Source: Oceanospirillum linum
GTDB lineage: Bacteria; Pseudomonadota; Gammaproteobacteria; Pseudomonadales; Halomonadaceae
DNA length: 64,000 nucleotides
NCBI RefSeq assembly: GCF_001995095.2
Contig: NZ_MTSD02000001.1
Span: 186,001 to 250,000 of the forward strand
Reading direction: 5' to 3'
In this document: positions 56,411-63,998 of the stretch, piece after piece
How positions within the stretch are numbered: the stretch's first letter is position 1
How the letters are laid out: the number at the start of each line of letters is the position of its first letter
Translations under genes and position numbers: made by a program
The notes under the pieces: generated by a model
The model's database searches: none
Seen by the model: the letters and a program-made list of their open reading frames with translations, nothing else
Told to the model about the DNA's origin: nothing

Positions 56411-56572
56411 ATGATGAAACAGAGAACACCGACCAGAATTGTCAGCAAAGAGCGCATATTAAGAGCAGTTGCCAGCTCCAGCGCTATTGAAACGAATGAA
56501 TCGATCACTCAGATCGAAAACAGACTACGAAATAAGAAAAGCCGTTTTAGTGATCTTCAGCTGGCTCGTTAA
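56411..56572 (+). CDS. 53-aa Fic-inhibitor-like small protein, convergent with fic
   Basis: Starts MMKQRTPTR with GGGAG upstream (56402-56406). Contains RAVASSSAIETNES: the SSAIE core resembles the (S/T)xxxE(G/N) motif by which antitoxins such as VbhA block Fic, with T in place of G. Its stop overlaps the stop of the convergent fic gene by four bases. A paralogue lies at 37855. Probably a fic antitoxin or regulator; the orientation is unusual and the function unproven. Confidence 0.65.
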   Translation: MMKQRTPTRIVSKERILRAVASSSAIETNESITQIENRLRNKKSRFSDLQLAR

Positions 56573-57186
56573 GATTTGACAACGTCTAGTATATCCCTGA
56601 CCAGACGCTCAATATATTGATAGTCTCCAGCAACGCCTGCCTGAATAGACTTAAAATAAAAGTCCTTATTTTGATCCCAAATTGAATAGTCCAATGCACT
56701 GAACCCCGCCTGAACCGCCATAACATCCATCAGCAATCTCGATATACGTCCATTACCCTCTCTGAATGGATGCAGAAGAATGAACTCAACATGGCTTCTC
56801 GCCAACAAAGAAACCAGCTGGCTTTCATCTAACTTCATTAAATTCTCGAATTGACTAAGAAAATCCATTTCAAAATCATTGAGCAATACAGAGATATACT
56901 TAGCTCCGGCAAACAAAAAGCCGCCTTTTGACATATTCACGGTTCGCAGCTCTCCCCCCCATTCATAGATAGGATTAAGCCATCGGTAATGCCATCTGCG
57001 TATGTCCGAAACAGATAAAGATGACAGCTGAAATTCAGGGGAAAATATCGACTCATAAAGCTTATGCAGCATCTCCTCCTCAACCAAGTTCATCTCATTA
57101 ATATCTGTGATACCAAGACGATTCTTCAGTACAACCACTGTTTCAGACTCTAAATCACCTTCTGATGATCCTATACTGTACTTCAT
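56569..57186 (-). CDS. fic: Fic-family protein (AMP-transferase type)
   Basis: 205 aa from the ATG at 57186 (GGAGG eight bases upstream; an ATG at 57201 has no spacing). The full catalytic motif HPFREGNGRISR (about 128-139) is present, with the flap region before it (GGFLFAGAKYISVLL). An N-terminal inhibitory helix is not visible, so it is class I-like, requiring a separate antitoxin. Fic enzymes transfer AMP to proteins such as gyrase. It interrupts the hpa cluster between hpaA and hpaR. Confidence 0.88.
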   Translation of the reverse strand: MKYSIGSSEGDLESETVVVLKNRLGITDINEMNLVEEEMLHKLYESIFSPEFQLSSLSVSDIRRWHYRWLNPIYEWGGELRTVNMSKGGFLFAGAKYISVLLNDFEMDFLSQFENLMKLDESQLVSLLARSHVEFILLHPFREGNGRISRLLMDVMAVQAGFSALDYSIWDQNKDFYFKSIQAGVAGDYQYIERLVRDILDVVKS

Positions 57187-57287
57187 CTTAGCGGCCTCCA
57201 TCCTGCAGCATCTGTCCTTAAGGATAAGCTATTTGCTTAGATTGTCCGCTTACATTCCGCAAAAAATCGGTTAGACTTACCATATAC

Positions 57288-57299
57288 TTAATATGTTAA
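57288..57299. promoter_or_regulatory. HpaR-type operator
   Basis: TTAATATGTTAA, the reverse complement of the operator found at hpaE/hpaG. It lies between fic and the genes leading to hpaR, probably mediating autoregulation. Confidence 0.6.
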
Positions 57300-57342
57300 C
57301 GAGATATTAATCTGACCATGGTAACCATCCCCCTTAACAAAC

Positions 57343-57522
57343 ATGATGGGCGTATCACTGGCGATGTCCGGCTCACTGTTCAGCGGCGTAAATATCATCA
57401 CTCATCATCAATTTAAGGTTTCCAATCGAGCCATGCTTCGGGACAATATGCCCTACTCCATTATCATGCTGCTCTTTGCCACCGGAATCCTCTTTATCAT
57501 GGAGGCCAAGGGTGTTCGCTGA
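57343..57522 (+). CDS. 59-aa frame, possible membrane-protein remnant before hpaR
   Basis: MMGVSLAMSGSLFSGVN... to EAKGVR. The end has a hydrophobic stretch MPYSIIMLLFATGILFIM. It looks like the C-terminus of a transporter that has lost its front, or a short membrane protein. Its last codons contain the GGAGG used by hpaR and overlap it by 11 bases. No good ribosome site of its own. Confidence 0.35.
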   Translation: MMGVSLAMSGSLFSGVNIITHHQFKVSNRAMLRDNMPYSIIMLLFATGILFIMEAKGVR

Positions 57523-58033
57523 AGCAAAAAAATATGACACCGCCGCTGCATCCGGGACTCTGGAGCAGCAGGCTGATCAGGCTAAAAGCCTGCAACGGAA
57601 ATTTGATCAGATGCGTAAATTTAATGACTCTATCCCGCTGAAACTGCTGAAGGCCCGTGAATCCACGATGGCTTTCTTCCGCCCGATTCTTCAGGAAGCC
57701 GGGCTAACAGAACAACAGTGGCGCGTGATCCGTGCCCTGAATGAATATGAAGAGCTGGAATCCAAACAACTGGCAGAGCTGTGCTGTATTCTCAGCCCCA
57801 GCCTGACCGGCATCATCAACCGGCTGGAAAGCCAGGGGCACCTTAAACGCCGGAAATCCACCGAGGATCAGCGCCGTGTACTTATCAGCCTCACGGATCA
57901 GGCCAAACAACTGTTCAAAGAACTCAGCCCGCGCCTTGAAGGCCGCTATGGTGACCTGACCAATCAGATCTCAAAAGAAAAACTCCAACAGCTGAATGAA
58001 CTGCTCAGTGAAATTATTCATCTTGAGCCATAA
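57512..58033 (+). CDS. hpaR: MarR-family repressor HpaR
   Basis: 173 aa from the GTG at 57512 (GGAGG six bases upstream). Winged helix with AFFRPILQEAGLTEQQWRVIRAL, LCCILSPSLTGIINRLESQGH and RRKSTEDQRRVLISLT, typical of HpaR/HpcR, which represses the meta-cleavage genes until homoprotocatechuate binds. TTAACATATTAA-type dyads occur before the hpa promoters. An N-terminal extension of about 20 residues is unusual. Confidence 0.85.
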   Translation: MFAEAKKYDTAAASGTLEQQADQAKSLQRKFDQMRKFNDSIPLKLLKARESTMAFFRPILQEAGLTEQQWRVIRALNEYEELESKQLAELCCILSPSLTGIINRLESQGHLKRRKSTEDQRRVLISLTDQAKQLFKELSPRLEGRYGDLTNQISKEKLQQLNELLSEIIHLEP

Positions 58034-58152
58034 GCAGCATAAATCTGTATAGACAGGGGGCTCTATAACCTGTCTTAGAAAAGCCACGCTTATAAACCCT
58101 GATCTGACGCAAGAAAAACGCCCCTAAAGCCGATACTGCGCGTTGACAATAG

Positions 58153-58188
58153 TTAACATGTTATCTATATTTTTACTTAACATATTAA
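58153..58188. promoter_or_regulatory. two HpaR-type operators upstream of the 58253 gene
   Basis: TTAACATGTTAT at 58153-58164 and TTAACATATTAA at 58177-58188, centres 24 bases apart. They precede the operon of the GlcG-like, aldehyde dehydrogenase, exporter and hpaD genes. Confidence 0.7.
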
Positions 58189-58252
58189 CTTTAATTCAAT
58201 AGCAACCCTAAGACCTGCCTGTCTCGGGCAAAGTGACAACCGGAATATAACG

Positions 58253-58768
58253 ATGACCCTATCCCTTCAAACACTGCACGAGCTAAGTACTGATTCCGCT
58301 TTGGTCATGCTTCAGGCCGCCAAACGAAAAGCAGAACAACTGGGCATTAGGGTCTGTATTTCTGTTGTGGGCCCCCAGGGCATCCCATTAGCCAGTATTC
58401 GTATGAACGGTGCGCCTTTGTTGTCTGCATCTCTGGCAGAAGACAAAGCCTACACCGCCGTTAGTTTTAATCGCGCCACCCATGAATGGGATCAGCGCCT
58501 CGCAGAGCAGCCTAAAGTACAGCAGGCCCTTGGGCAGCGGGACAGATTCACTATGCTCGGTGGCGGCGTGCCGGTAAATGTTCCGGCAACCACCGCACTA
58601 ACCCCTGCATCCGACACAGGTTATGACTCCGACAGCACAGGTTCCCTGACCGCTTCGAGTTTGCTCGCAGGTGCTGTCGGGGTCTCCGGTGGCGCTGTTC
58701 ATCAGGATATAGCGTGCGCAGAAGCGGCCATTGCAGCGTTAGGTATCAACAACTCATACAGTCCATGA
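58253..58768 (+). CDS. GlcG/HbpS-family (DUF336) protein
   Basis: 171 aa. ALVMLQAAKRKAEQLGIRVCISVVGPQG and LAEDKAYTAVSFNRATHEW, FTMLGGGVPV, and GAVGVSGGAVHQDIACAEAAIAALG are family blocks. A Ser/Thr/Asp-rich insertion (about 121-145) separates the last two. HbpS-like proteins bind haem or flavin-like ligands; GlcG is found near catabolic genes with unknown role. First gene after the HpaR-type operators. Confidence 0.83.
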   Translation: MTLSLQTLHELSTDSALVMLQAAKRKAEQLGIRVCISVVGPQGIPLASIRMNGAPLLSASLAEDKAYTAVSFNRATHEWDQRLAEQPKVQQALGQRDRFTMLGGGVPVNVPATTALTPASDTGYDSDSTGSLTASSLLAGAVGVSGGAVHQDIACAEAAIAALGINNSYSP

Positions 58769-58888
58769 TCCGGCCCAAATGAATAATGGGGCTCTGAACA
58801 ACGGGGCCAATGAACACCCGTATCGCTAGTAAAAATAAAACGACATTAAAAAAAGTAAAAACAAAAACGACGACTATGGAGTCCAGCA

Positions 58889-60322
58889 ATGCTGCAGAAA
58901 AGCTACCCCTACTATCTGGCCAACGAACCGGTTTCCCCGAACCAGGATCTGTCCGTCACCAACAAATACACCGGTGAAGTGACAACCCATGTTGCCATGG
59001 CCGATGTCAACGCCATTGACCAGGCGATTGCTGCGGCTAATGCTGCGGCTGAGCCGATGCGCAAGTTACCCGCCTTTAAGCGCCAGCAAATTCTGGAATA
59101 CTGTGTAAAACGTTTTCAGGAACGCTTTGAAGAACTGGCTCAGGCTCTGTGTATCGAAGCGGGTAAACCGATCAAAGATGCCCGTGGCGAAGTGACCCGC
59201 CTGATCGACACCTTTAAAATCGCCGCCGAAGAAGCCACCCGGATCTACGGTGAAGTGATCCCGATGGATATCAGCCCCCGTGCCAACGGCTACAGTGGCC
59301 AGTGGAAGCGCGTTCCCATCGGCCCGTGCTCGTTTATTTCCCCCTTTAACTTTCCCCTGAATCTGGCGGCGCACAAGGTCGCTCCGGCCATTGCAGCGGG
59401 TTGCCCTTTTGTACTCAAGCCCGCCTCCCTGACGCCCATTGGTGCTCTGATTATCGGTGAAGTACTGGCGGAAACCGATCTGCCCAAAGGTGCATTCTCG
59501 ATTCTGCCCTGTCACCGTGATGGTGCCGATCTGTTCACTACTGACGACCGCCTGAAGCTGCTGAGCTTTACCGGCTCTCCGGAGGTTGGCTGGCAGCTGA
59601 AAGCCAAAGCCGGTAAGAAGCCCGTGGTACTGGAGCTGGGCGGCAACGCGGCCTGTATCGTCGATGAGGGCACCGACCTTGAAGATGCCGTCGCCCGTAT
59701 CGTATTTGGTGCGTACTACCAATCCGGTCAGAGCTGCATCTCCGTTCAGCGCATCCTGGTGCATGAGAGCCTGTACGATGAAGCCCGCACGCGCCTGATC
59801 AAGGCTGTTGGTGAGCTGATTCACGGTGACCCGGCGGATGAGAACACCTTTATCGGCCCGATGATCTCCGAGAAAGAAGCCGCCCGTCTGCACGGCTGGG
59901 TTGAAGCCGCGAAAGCAGGCGGTGCTAAGGTGCTGGCCGGTGGTAACTGTGACGGTGCCATGCTGGAAGCCACCCTGTTGGAAGAGGTCTCCCCGGAGAT
60001 GGATGTCAGCTGTCAGGAAGCCTTCGGCCCGGTGGCGATTCTGTCTAAATTCAGCGACTACGATGAAGCGCTGAAAGAGGTCAACAACTCTGACTTTGGA
60101 TTGCAGGCGGGTATTTTCACCAAAGATATCTACAAAGCGCAAAAGGCCTGGGATGAGCTGGAAGTCGGTGGTGTCGTGATCGGCGACGTACCTTCATGGC
60201 GTGTGGATCATATGCCCTACGGTGGTGTGAAAGATTCCGGTATCGGCCGCGAAGGTATCCGCTATGCCATCGAGGATATGACCGAGATTCGCCTGATGGT
60301 GCTGCGGAATCCAAACCCTTAA
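58889..60322 (+). CDS. aldehyde dehydrogenase, probably succinate-semialdehyde dehydrogenase
   Basis: 477 aa. NAD site FTGSPEVGWQL, catalytic Glu in LELGGNA and catalytic Cys in GQSCISVQR are intact. HpaI yields succinate semialdehyde, and no other candidate is near, so it likely completes the pathway to succinate. Sequence detail is closer to lactaldehyde/glyceraldehyde-type ALDHs than to GabD, so the substrate is an inference. GGAG precedes the ATG. Confidence 0.85.
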   Translation: MLQKSYPYYLANEPVSPNQDLSVTNKYTGEVTTHVAMADVNAIDQAIAAANAAAEPMRKLPAFKRQQILEYCVKRFQERFEELAQALCIEAGKPIKDARGEVTRLIDTFKIAAEEATRIYGEVIPMDISPRANGYSGQWKRVPIGPCSFISPFNFPLNLAAHKVAPAIAAGCPFVLKPASLTPIGALIIGEVLAETDLPKGAFSILPCHRDGADLFTTDDRLKLLSFTGSPEVGWQLKAKAGKKPVVLELGGNAACIVDEGTDLEDAVARIVFGAYYQSGQSCISVQRILVHESLYDEARTRLIKAVGELIHGDPADENTFIGPMISEKEAARLHGWVEAAKAGGAKVLAGGNCDGAMLEATLLEEVSPEMDVSCQEAFGPVAILSKFSDYDEALKEVNNSDFGLQAGIFTKDIYKAQKAWDELEVGGVVIGDVPSWRVDHMPYGGVKDSGIGREGIRYAIEDMTEIRLMVLRNPNP

Positions 60323-60364
60323 GCCGATCTGCTCAGCCCGATAACGCGATAAAGAGAGCCTTTA

Positions 60365-61573
60365 ATGAAAACAGCATCCATTCATCCGTCATCTTCACTG
60401 ATGACACTGCTGTCAGCCATGGCGCTGACCAGTCCACTGGCACTGAACCTGTTTGTGCCAGCGATGCCGGATGCTGCCCGCTCTCTGGGTGTTGATATCA
60501 ACACCATCCAGCTGACCTTCACCAGTTATCTGCTGATGCTGGCGGTGGGTCAGCTGATCTCCGGCCCTTTGGCTGATTTTTTTGGTCGTCGCCCGGTTCT
60601 CCTCTGGGGTCTTGCCCTGCATATAATCGGCAGTGCTCTGGCGGCGGTCGCCCAGGATATTAGTTTTCTCGTGGCCGGTCGTGTGCTGCAGGCACTGGGT
60701 GGCAGTACCGCGATGTCGCTGGCCCGCACCGTGATTGTCGATCTCTATGGCCGACAGGGTGCCGCCGGAAAGATGGGCTATATGGTGATGGCGATTGCCA
60801 TTGCTCAGTCCATTGCGCCAACACTGGGGGGCTTTCTCAACCTCTGGTACGGCTGGAATGCGACACTCCTGCTCCCCATTGTGATTGGCAGCGTCGTGAT
60901 GGCCGCCACCTTCAAATGGCTACCGGAAACCTGTGAACAGAAAAGCGATAACCTGCGATTAGGTCGTGTTCTGGGCCAATACGGCAACGTGCTGACCTCA
61001 TCGGAGTATCTGGGTTACGCCCTCTCCACCACCTTTATCGCCACCGCATTTTATATGTTTGTGGGTAGCTCTCCGTATATTGTGATCGATCTGTTTGGCG
61101 GGAACTCAGCCCAGTTTGGCAGCTGGTTTCTGGCGGTATCCCTTGCTTTTATGGCGGGCAGTTTTCTCTCTACCCGCCTGGCCAAATGGCTGAATATCGA
61201 CCGTATGGTGATGCTGGGCAATAGCCTGTCACTATTTGGAGCGGGGCTACTGCTGCTGTTCGCCCTTGAAGCGAAGCTCAGTATGTTCACCCTGTTCTTA
61301 CCCATGGCCTTGGTAACCTTTGGCCGTGGCTTCAGCCAGCCCAACGCCCAGTCCGGTGCGATAGCCTGCGCCTCAGGTTCTGCAGGCACCGCCTCGGGCC
61401 TGATGGGTTTTATTCAGTTGCTGACCGGTGGCCTGATGGCTCAGATCACCCCCTGGCTGATGCAGCAGGGGTTAGTGGTGCTGATGAGCAGCATTTTGGC
61501 TGCGCCGGTTCTCGCCATTATCTGCCATAGCTACTCATGGCACAGGAGATCCGCTAAAGCCACACATGCTTAG
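60365..61573 (+). CDS. Bcr/CflA-type MFS exporter
   Basis: 402 aa with twelve membrane helices. LALNLFVPAMPDAARSLGVD start, QLISGPLADFFGRRPVLLWG (motif A) and GRVLQALGGSTAMSLART. In an hpa operon it may export an aromatic or toxic intermediate, or import the substrate; direction is not visible. 42 bases after the dehydrogenase. Confidence 0.85.
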   Translation: MKTASIHPSSSLMTLLSAMALTSPLALNLFVPAMPDAARSLGVDINTIQLTFTSYLLMLAVGQLISGPLADFFGRRPVLLWGLALHIIGSALAAVAQDISFLVAGRVLQALGGSTAMSLARTVIVDLYGRQGAAGKMGYMVMAIAIAQSIAPTLGGFLNLWYGWNATLLLPIVIGSVVMAATFKWLPETCEQKSDNLRLGRVLGQYGNVLTSSEYLGYALSTTFIATAFYMFVGSSPYIVIDLFGGNSAQFGSWFLAVSLAFMAGSFLSTRLAKWLNIDRMVMLGNSLSLFGAGLLLLFALEAKLSMFTLFLPMALVTFGRGFSQPNAQSGAIACASGSAGTASGLMGFIQLLTGGLMAQITPWLMQQGLVVLMSSILAAPVLAIICHSYSWHRRSAKATHA

Positions 61574-61688
61574 TGTGCCACCCAATGACCTGACACGCCT
61601 TAACAGATAAACCCAACAACCTGATATACACTTTTTAATGGCATCGCCCTACAGCTGATGTCCGGTAACCCCAAAGAGGATAATAACA

Positions 61689-62615
61689 ATGGGAAAACTT
61701 GCACTAGCCGCCAAGATCACACATGTACCATCTATGTATCTCTCGGAACTGGATGGCCCACGTAAAGGCTGCCGTCAGGAAGCGATTGATGGTCATATCG
61801 AAATCGGTCGCCGCTGCCGTGAACTGGGCGTAGATACCATCGTGGTATTTGATACGCACTGGCTGGTCAATGCTGGCTACCACATCAACTGCGCTGAGCA
61901 CTGGGAAGGCAACTACACCAGTGGCGAGCTGCCACACTTTATCAGCAATATGGAATATGACCTGAACGGTAACCCTGAGCTGGGTAATCTGATGGCGAAA
62001 GTGTGTAACGAGCAGGGTGTAGAGTCTCTGGCACACGACAGCACCACCCTGGCACCGGAGTACGGTACTCTGGTTCCCATGCGTTATATGAATCAGGACA
62101 ACCACTTTAAAGTGATCTCGGTATCTGCCCTGTGCACCGTTCACTACCTGAATGACAGCGCCCGCCTGGGTTGGGCACTGCGTGAAGCGATTGAAAAACA
62201 CTACGATGGCACCGTTGCCATTCTGGCCTCCGGTTCTCTGTCTCACCGCTTTGCGCAAAACGGACAGGCACCGGAGTTCTCCGACAAAGTTTGGAGCCCC
62301 TTCCTGGAAACACTGGATCACGAAGTGGTGAAAATGTGGCAAAACGCCGAGTGGGATAAGTTCTGCACCATGCTGCCGGAGTACGCCATCAAAGGCCACG
62401 GTGAAGGTATGATGCACGACACCGCCATGCTATTGGGCGCACTGGGCTGGTCAGGGTATGACGGTAAAGCTGAAGTGCTGACGCCTTACTTTGGTAGCTC
62501 CGGCACCGGACAGATCAACTGCGTATTCCCGGTAACCCCGCAGGATGGCAGCAAAGTACCCGCGCCACAGGCATCCAAGCAGGCTGAACTGGCTTATGGT
62601 GAGAGCCGGGTTTAA
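61689..62615 (+). CDS. hpaD: 3,4-dihydroxyphenylacetate 2,3-dioxygenase (class III extradiol)
   Basis: 308 aa. ITHVPSMYLSELDGPRKGCRQ at the start holds a metal-ligand His, VVFDTHWLVNAGYHINC the next, and GHGEGMMHDTAMLLGALGW the C-terminal block. It follows the HpaD/HpcB (LigB-type) family: it opens the homoprotocatechuate ring to 5-carboxymethyl-2-hydroxymuconate semialdehyde with Fe(II) and O2. AGAGGATAA precedes the ATG. It is the last gene of the operon, with a strong terminator. Confidence 0.93.
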   Translation: MGKLALAAKITHVPSMYLSELDGPRKGCRQEAIDGHIEIGRRCRELGVDTIVVFDTHWLVNAGYHINCAEHWEGNYTSGELPHFISNMEYDLNGNPELGNLMAKVCNEQGVESLAHDSTTLAPEYGTLVPMRYMNQDNHFKVISVSALCTVHYLNDSARLGWALREAIEKHYDGTVAILASGSLSHRFAQNGQAPEFSDKVWSPFLETLDHEVVKMWQNAEWDKFCTMLPEYAIKGHGEGMMHDTAMLLGALGWSGYDGKAEVLTPYFGSSGTGQINCVFPVTPQDGSKVPAPQASKQAELAYGESRV

Positions 62616-62635
62616 GTTTTAAGCCTTATTAAACG

Positions 62636-62668
62636 CAAAAAACCGGATCAATTGATCCGGTTTTTTTG
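62636..62668. terminator. hpaD terminator
   Basis: AAAAAACCGGATCA / TGATCCGGTTTTTT: a perfect palindrome with a T7 tail. The truncated antitoxin frame on the other strand ends inside it. Confidence 0.93.
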
Positions 62669-62854
62669 GGCTTTAAATTTACACCTCACTTTGATCAGTG
62701 AAGCTGATTGGGACATGCTCAACTTCAGCCTGATCACTTTAGGCGGTAAGGGTTCTGATAACTCGTGGGTTCGTAGCGCCAATTTGCCCTTCTTGAACTG
62801 CTTGATTTCATTGATGCCATCAAGAATTTCTGCCCCAAGGTTCCTGTCACCCAT
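62648..62854 (-). pseudogene. HigA/NadS-like antitoxin, truncated
   Basis: MGDRNLGAEILDGINEIKQFKKG and LPPKVIRLKLSMSQSA match the start of XRE-type antitoxins that pair with RelE/HigB toxins. The helix-turn-helix then breaks off and the frame runs into the hpaD terminator. The DNA-binding part is missing, so it is a remnant. Confidence 0.7.
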
Positions 62855-63080
62855 TTTTAATTGCCTCCGCTATCTGCTTGAGCATATAGCCAGGAATACT
62901 GGCGCGCTCTGATTTACTGTACAGCGTGAGCATCCATATCTCGTGGTCAGACTTCTTCCAGTAGTAAATGGCTCTGATACCACCGCTCTTTCCCGAACCC
63001 GCTGGTGCCCATCAAACTTTACGAACGCCACCTGAGCCTTTGATTAGATCCCCGGCATCCGGCTTTTGCAAAAGGTAGGA
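62847..63080 (-). pseudogene. RelE/HigB-type toxin, N-terminally truncated with in-frame stop
   Basis: The frame reads QKPDAGDLIKGSGGVRKV, a TGA stop where family members have Arg, then WAPAGSGKSGGIRAIYYWKKSDHE and LTLYSKSERASI to IAEAIKNG. The start is lost at the attC-like sequence. It overlaps the antitoxin start, the usual toxin-first order. Non-functional. Confidence 0.8.
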
Positions 63081-63100
63081 TTTAACGCACTTGTTATAAG
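63076..63100 (-). other. attC half-site 3'-adjacent to the GNAT gene
   Basis: Minus strand: R''-like TTATAAC then AAGTGCGTTAAATCC. The GNAT stop (TAA) lies in the box, as for the other cassettes. The matching L'-R' half is absent; the toxin remnant follows instead. Confidence 0.6.
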
Positions 63101-63522
63101 GACATTCGATATACAAACTGTTTTTTGGAGTTAACAAATCCAGTTTTTTCATAAAACAAGTGTGAATCCAGCCTTTTAGAATTACACCTTACTCTTAGTT
63201 CTGACTTTTGAGCTTCGGAGTGCTTCACAGCAAATTCAACTAACCTGCGGCCAATACCCATATTCCTTGTTTCAGGATCTACAACTAAACCACCTATTTC
63301 ATAGAATGTCGGCGAAGCAACGCGATGAGCTTTAAATAAATGAATCCAGCCTAAAATATCATTCGATTCTTCAAACACCCAAACCCAATCATTTTTTGAT
63401 TCAAGTAAACATTTAAGTCTTTCATCTGCTAAGTCTTGTGGAGTACTTCCATAACCGAGATGAAGAGATAAATTATTAATTGATTTAGAATCATGCAGTG
63501 TTGCAGCTCGAATATTGGACAC
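63094..63522 (-). CDS. GNAT-family N-acetyltransferase (cassette gene)
   Basis: 142 aa from the GTG at 63522 (GGAGAG four bases upstream). The longer frame to 63594 would begin inside the IS1182-like element. Core motif VVDPETRNMGIGRRLVEFAV binds acetyl-CoA, and NSKRLDSHLFYEKTGF is motif B. Substrate unknown; such genes are common in integron cassettes. AT-rich. It is flanked by GTTATAA-type boxes. Confidence 0.85.
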   Translation of the reverse strand: MSNIRAATLHDSKSINNLSLHLGYGSTPQDLADERLKCLLESKNDWVWVFEESNDILGWIHLFKAHRVASPTFYEIGGLVVDPETRNMGIGRRLVEFAVKHSEAQKSELRVRCNSKRLDSHLFYEKTGFVNSKKQFVYRMSL

Positions 63523-63544
63523 TAAACTCTCCGTACTTATAACG

Positions 63545-63950
63545 AGCCTGTAGAAAAACTCTTTTCCAACCGGTTTTTTCCACCAACAGCCCACTTTCTG
63601 TTGTTTATTTTCGATTGCCGGTTTTTCAGCAACCCTTGCTTGATTCTGTATTTCCGGCCTTTTTAAGCTTTGGCTGTCTGTAAGCTCGATTCATGCTGCT
63701 TTCAGTGCCTATTTTAAGGGTGTATTGGCTCTTAAGGCTGGTGAAAAACAGAGAGATAGCTTTTCAGCCTCTTTATAAAAAACGGGGGTAATGCAGAGCA
63801 TGCTCAAAAGTACCGGGCTGCAACTGATCCTGATAATTGATCACCACCATCGACGTTTGGTTGTAGTCGTAGTGCTTGAATCGAGCCATCACCGCCTCCT
63901 GCGTTTCAAAACCCGATCAGACCATAGTTCGGGAGGTTTTTCTACAGCCT
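63545..63950 (-). mobile_element. internally deleted IS1182-like element, copy C
   Basis: About 405 bases with the same ends as copy B (AGCCTGTAGAAAAAC and GTTTTTCTACAGCCT). The transposase start MARFKHYDYNQTSMVV is kept, then the frame breaks and most of the gene is missing. It splits the attC whose R' box (GTTATAAG) is at 63536-63543. Confidence 0.8.
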
Positions 63951-63998
63951 AAGCGCAGGCGAGCGTAAGCGAGCCCTGCGTGCCTTAGCTTGTTATGC
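63951..63998 (-). other. attC-like recombination site 3 at the window edge
   Basis: Minus strand: R'' GCATAAC, L'' AAGCTAAGGC, arm CGCAGG / CCTGCG around a short loop, then GCGCTT, the remainder of R' being on the far side of copy C. Joined without the insert, the ends read as a normal attC. A further cassette probably lies to the right of the window. Confidence 0.7.

Noticed and set aside
59066-60142. 358-codon open frame antisense to the aldehyde dehydrogenase
   Set aside because: It is a shadow of a GC-biased gene with strong catalytic motifs on the plus strand; no start signal.
62652-62912. plus-strand 86-aa frame after hpaD
   Set aside because: It begins inside the hpaD terminator and is antisense to the recognisable antitoxin and toxin remnants.
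63523-63594. 24-residue N-terminal extension of the GNAT protein
   Set aside because: It is encoded by the end of the IS1182-like element; the GTG at 63522 has its own ribosome site.
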